Positions 63,891-64,000 of a stretch of DNA of 64,000 nt are shown in pieces. The stretch spans positions 116,704,957 to 116,768,956 of the forward strand of contig OY998181.1 in assembly GCA_963921935.1 (NCBI GenBank), given 5' to 3'. The notes under the pieces are model-generated. The model made no database searches, was not told the DNA's origin, and saw only the letters and a list, made by a program, of their open reading frames with translations. The translations under genes and the position numbers were made by a program. This stretch comes from Galeruca laticollis. Its lineage: Eukaryota > Arthropoda > Insecta > Coleoptera > Chrysomelidae. How positions within the stretch are numbered: the stretch's first letter is position 1; each line of letters opens with the position of its first letter.

Positions 63891-64000
63891 ACTGATGATA
63901 TAAATGCATGTTGCCATGGGGCAACCTAGTGCCATATTGTTTAAACCGAAATTGTTTAAACAATTGGAAGGAATTGTTATTTTTCAACCGGACAAATTTT

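Noticed and set aside
1..64000. tRNA, rRNA or other classical RNA genes
   Set aside because: I looked for cloverleaf-like and conserved rRNA stretches by eye and found none that I could support; a covariance-model scan would be decisive.

Overview
This window is eukaryotic nuclear DNA from an arthropod, almost certainly an insect with a large, AT-rich, transposon-filled genome. The evidence is GT-AG introns of many kilobases, two recognisable animal host genes, and a mixture of Copia, Jockey, Penelope, Crypton, piggyBac, mariner-type, pogo/Tigger, Harbinger and hAT remains. I cannot name the species from the sequence; a beetle or hemipteran would fit.

Host genes. The main one is the 5' part of a Zn72D/ZFR-type zinc-finger RNA-binding protein gene on the + strand, with exons at 40084-40133, 40424-40617, 51809-51951, 58745-58895 and 61902-62109. 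It continues past the right edge just as the first zinc finger begins. A first coding exon of mitochondrial 3-hydroxyisobutyryl-CoA hydrolase lies on the - strand at 28205-28709; its later exons are not visible. A third, odder locus (30242-31916) has an exon resembling the C-terminal end of a YqaJ-type exonuclease domain. It is followed by a 300-bp tandem array in which every unit carries intact splice signals, so the array looks like duplicated small exons.

Layout. 1-2.9 kb: decayed Copia element cut by the window edge. 3.8-7.75 kb: LINE with two ORFs ending in a TA repeat. 9.8-12.4 kb: fragment of a Sailor-like transposase, then a piggyBac-like element with palindromic subterminal repeats. 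12.8-15.5 kb: pogo/Tigger element. 15.8-17.4 kb: mariner-type element broken by a Tigger fragment. 17.4-18.1 kb: Crypton tyrosine recombinase fragment. 18.7-19.1 kb: Harbinger-like fragment. 19.6-24.5 kb: Jockey-type LINE. 24.65-25.76 kb: Penelope-like element with a 52-bp perfect inverted repeat. 25.86-27.1 kb: second Jockey copy. 28-33.7 kb: the HIBCH exon, a mini Crypton-end element and the YqaJ/mini-exon array. 33.75-36.2 kb: nearly intact DD82E (Sailor-type) transposon. 36.2-38.7 kb: three short terminal-inverted-repeat elements. 39.4-39.7 kb: 52-bp minisatellite.

From 40 kb onward everything lies in or around the Zn72D introns. Intron 2 (11 kb) holds a Crypton split by a gag-only LTR element with a 4-bp target duplication, Penelope and Jockey gag fragments, two inverted-repeat elements, an opposite-strand LINE, a hAT tail and a 122-bp satellite. 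Intron 3 (6.8 kb) holds a 2.9-kb terminal-inverted-repeat transposon of a family I cannot name and a second unnamed repeat gene split by a LINE tail. Intron 4 holds a Jockey gag split by a 979-bp insertion. Intron 5 begins with a LINE reverse transcriptase.

Almost all transposon coding regions carry stops, frameshifts or lost catalytic residues. The exceptions worth attention are the Sailor transposase (one stop), LINE ORF1 and the mini-exon array.
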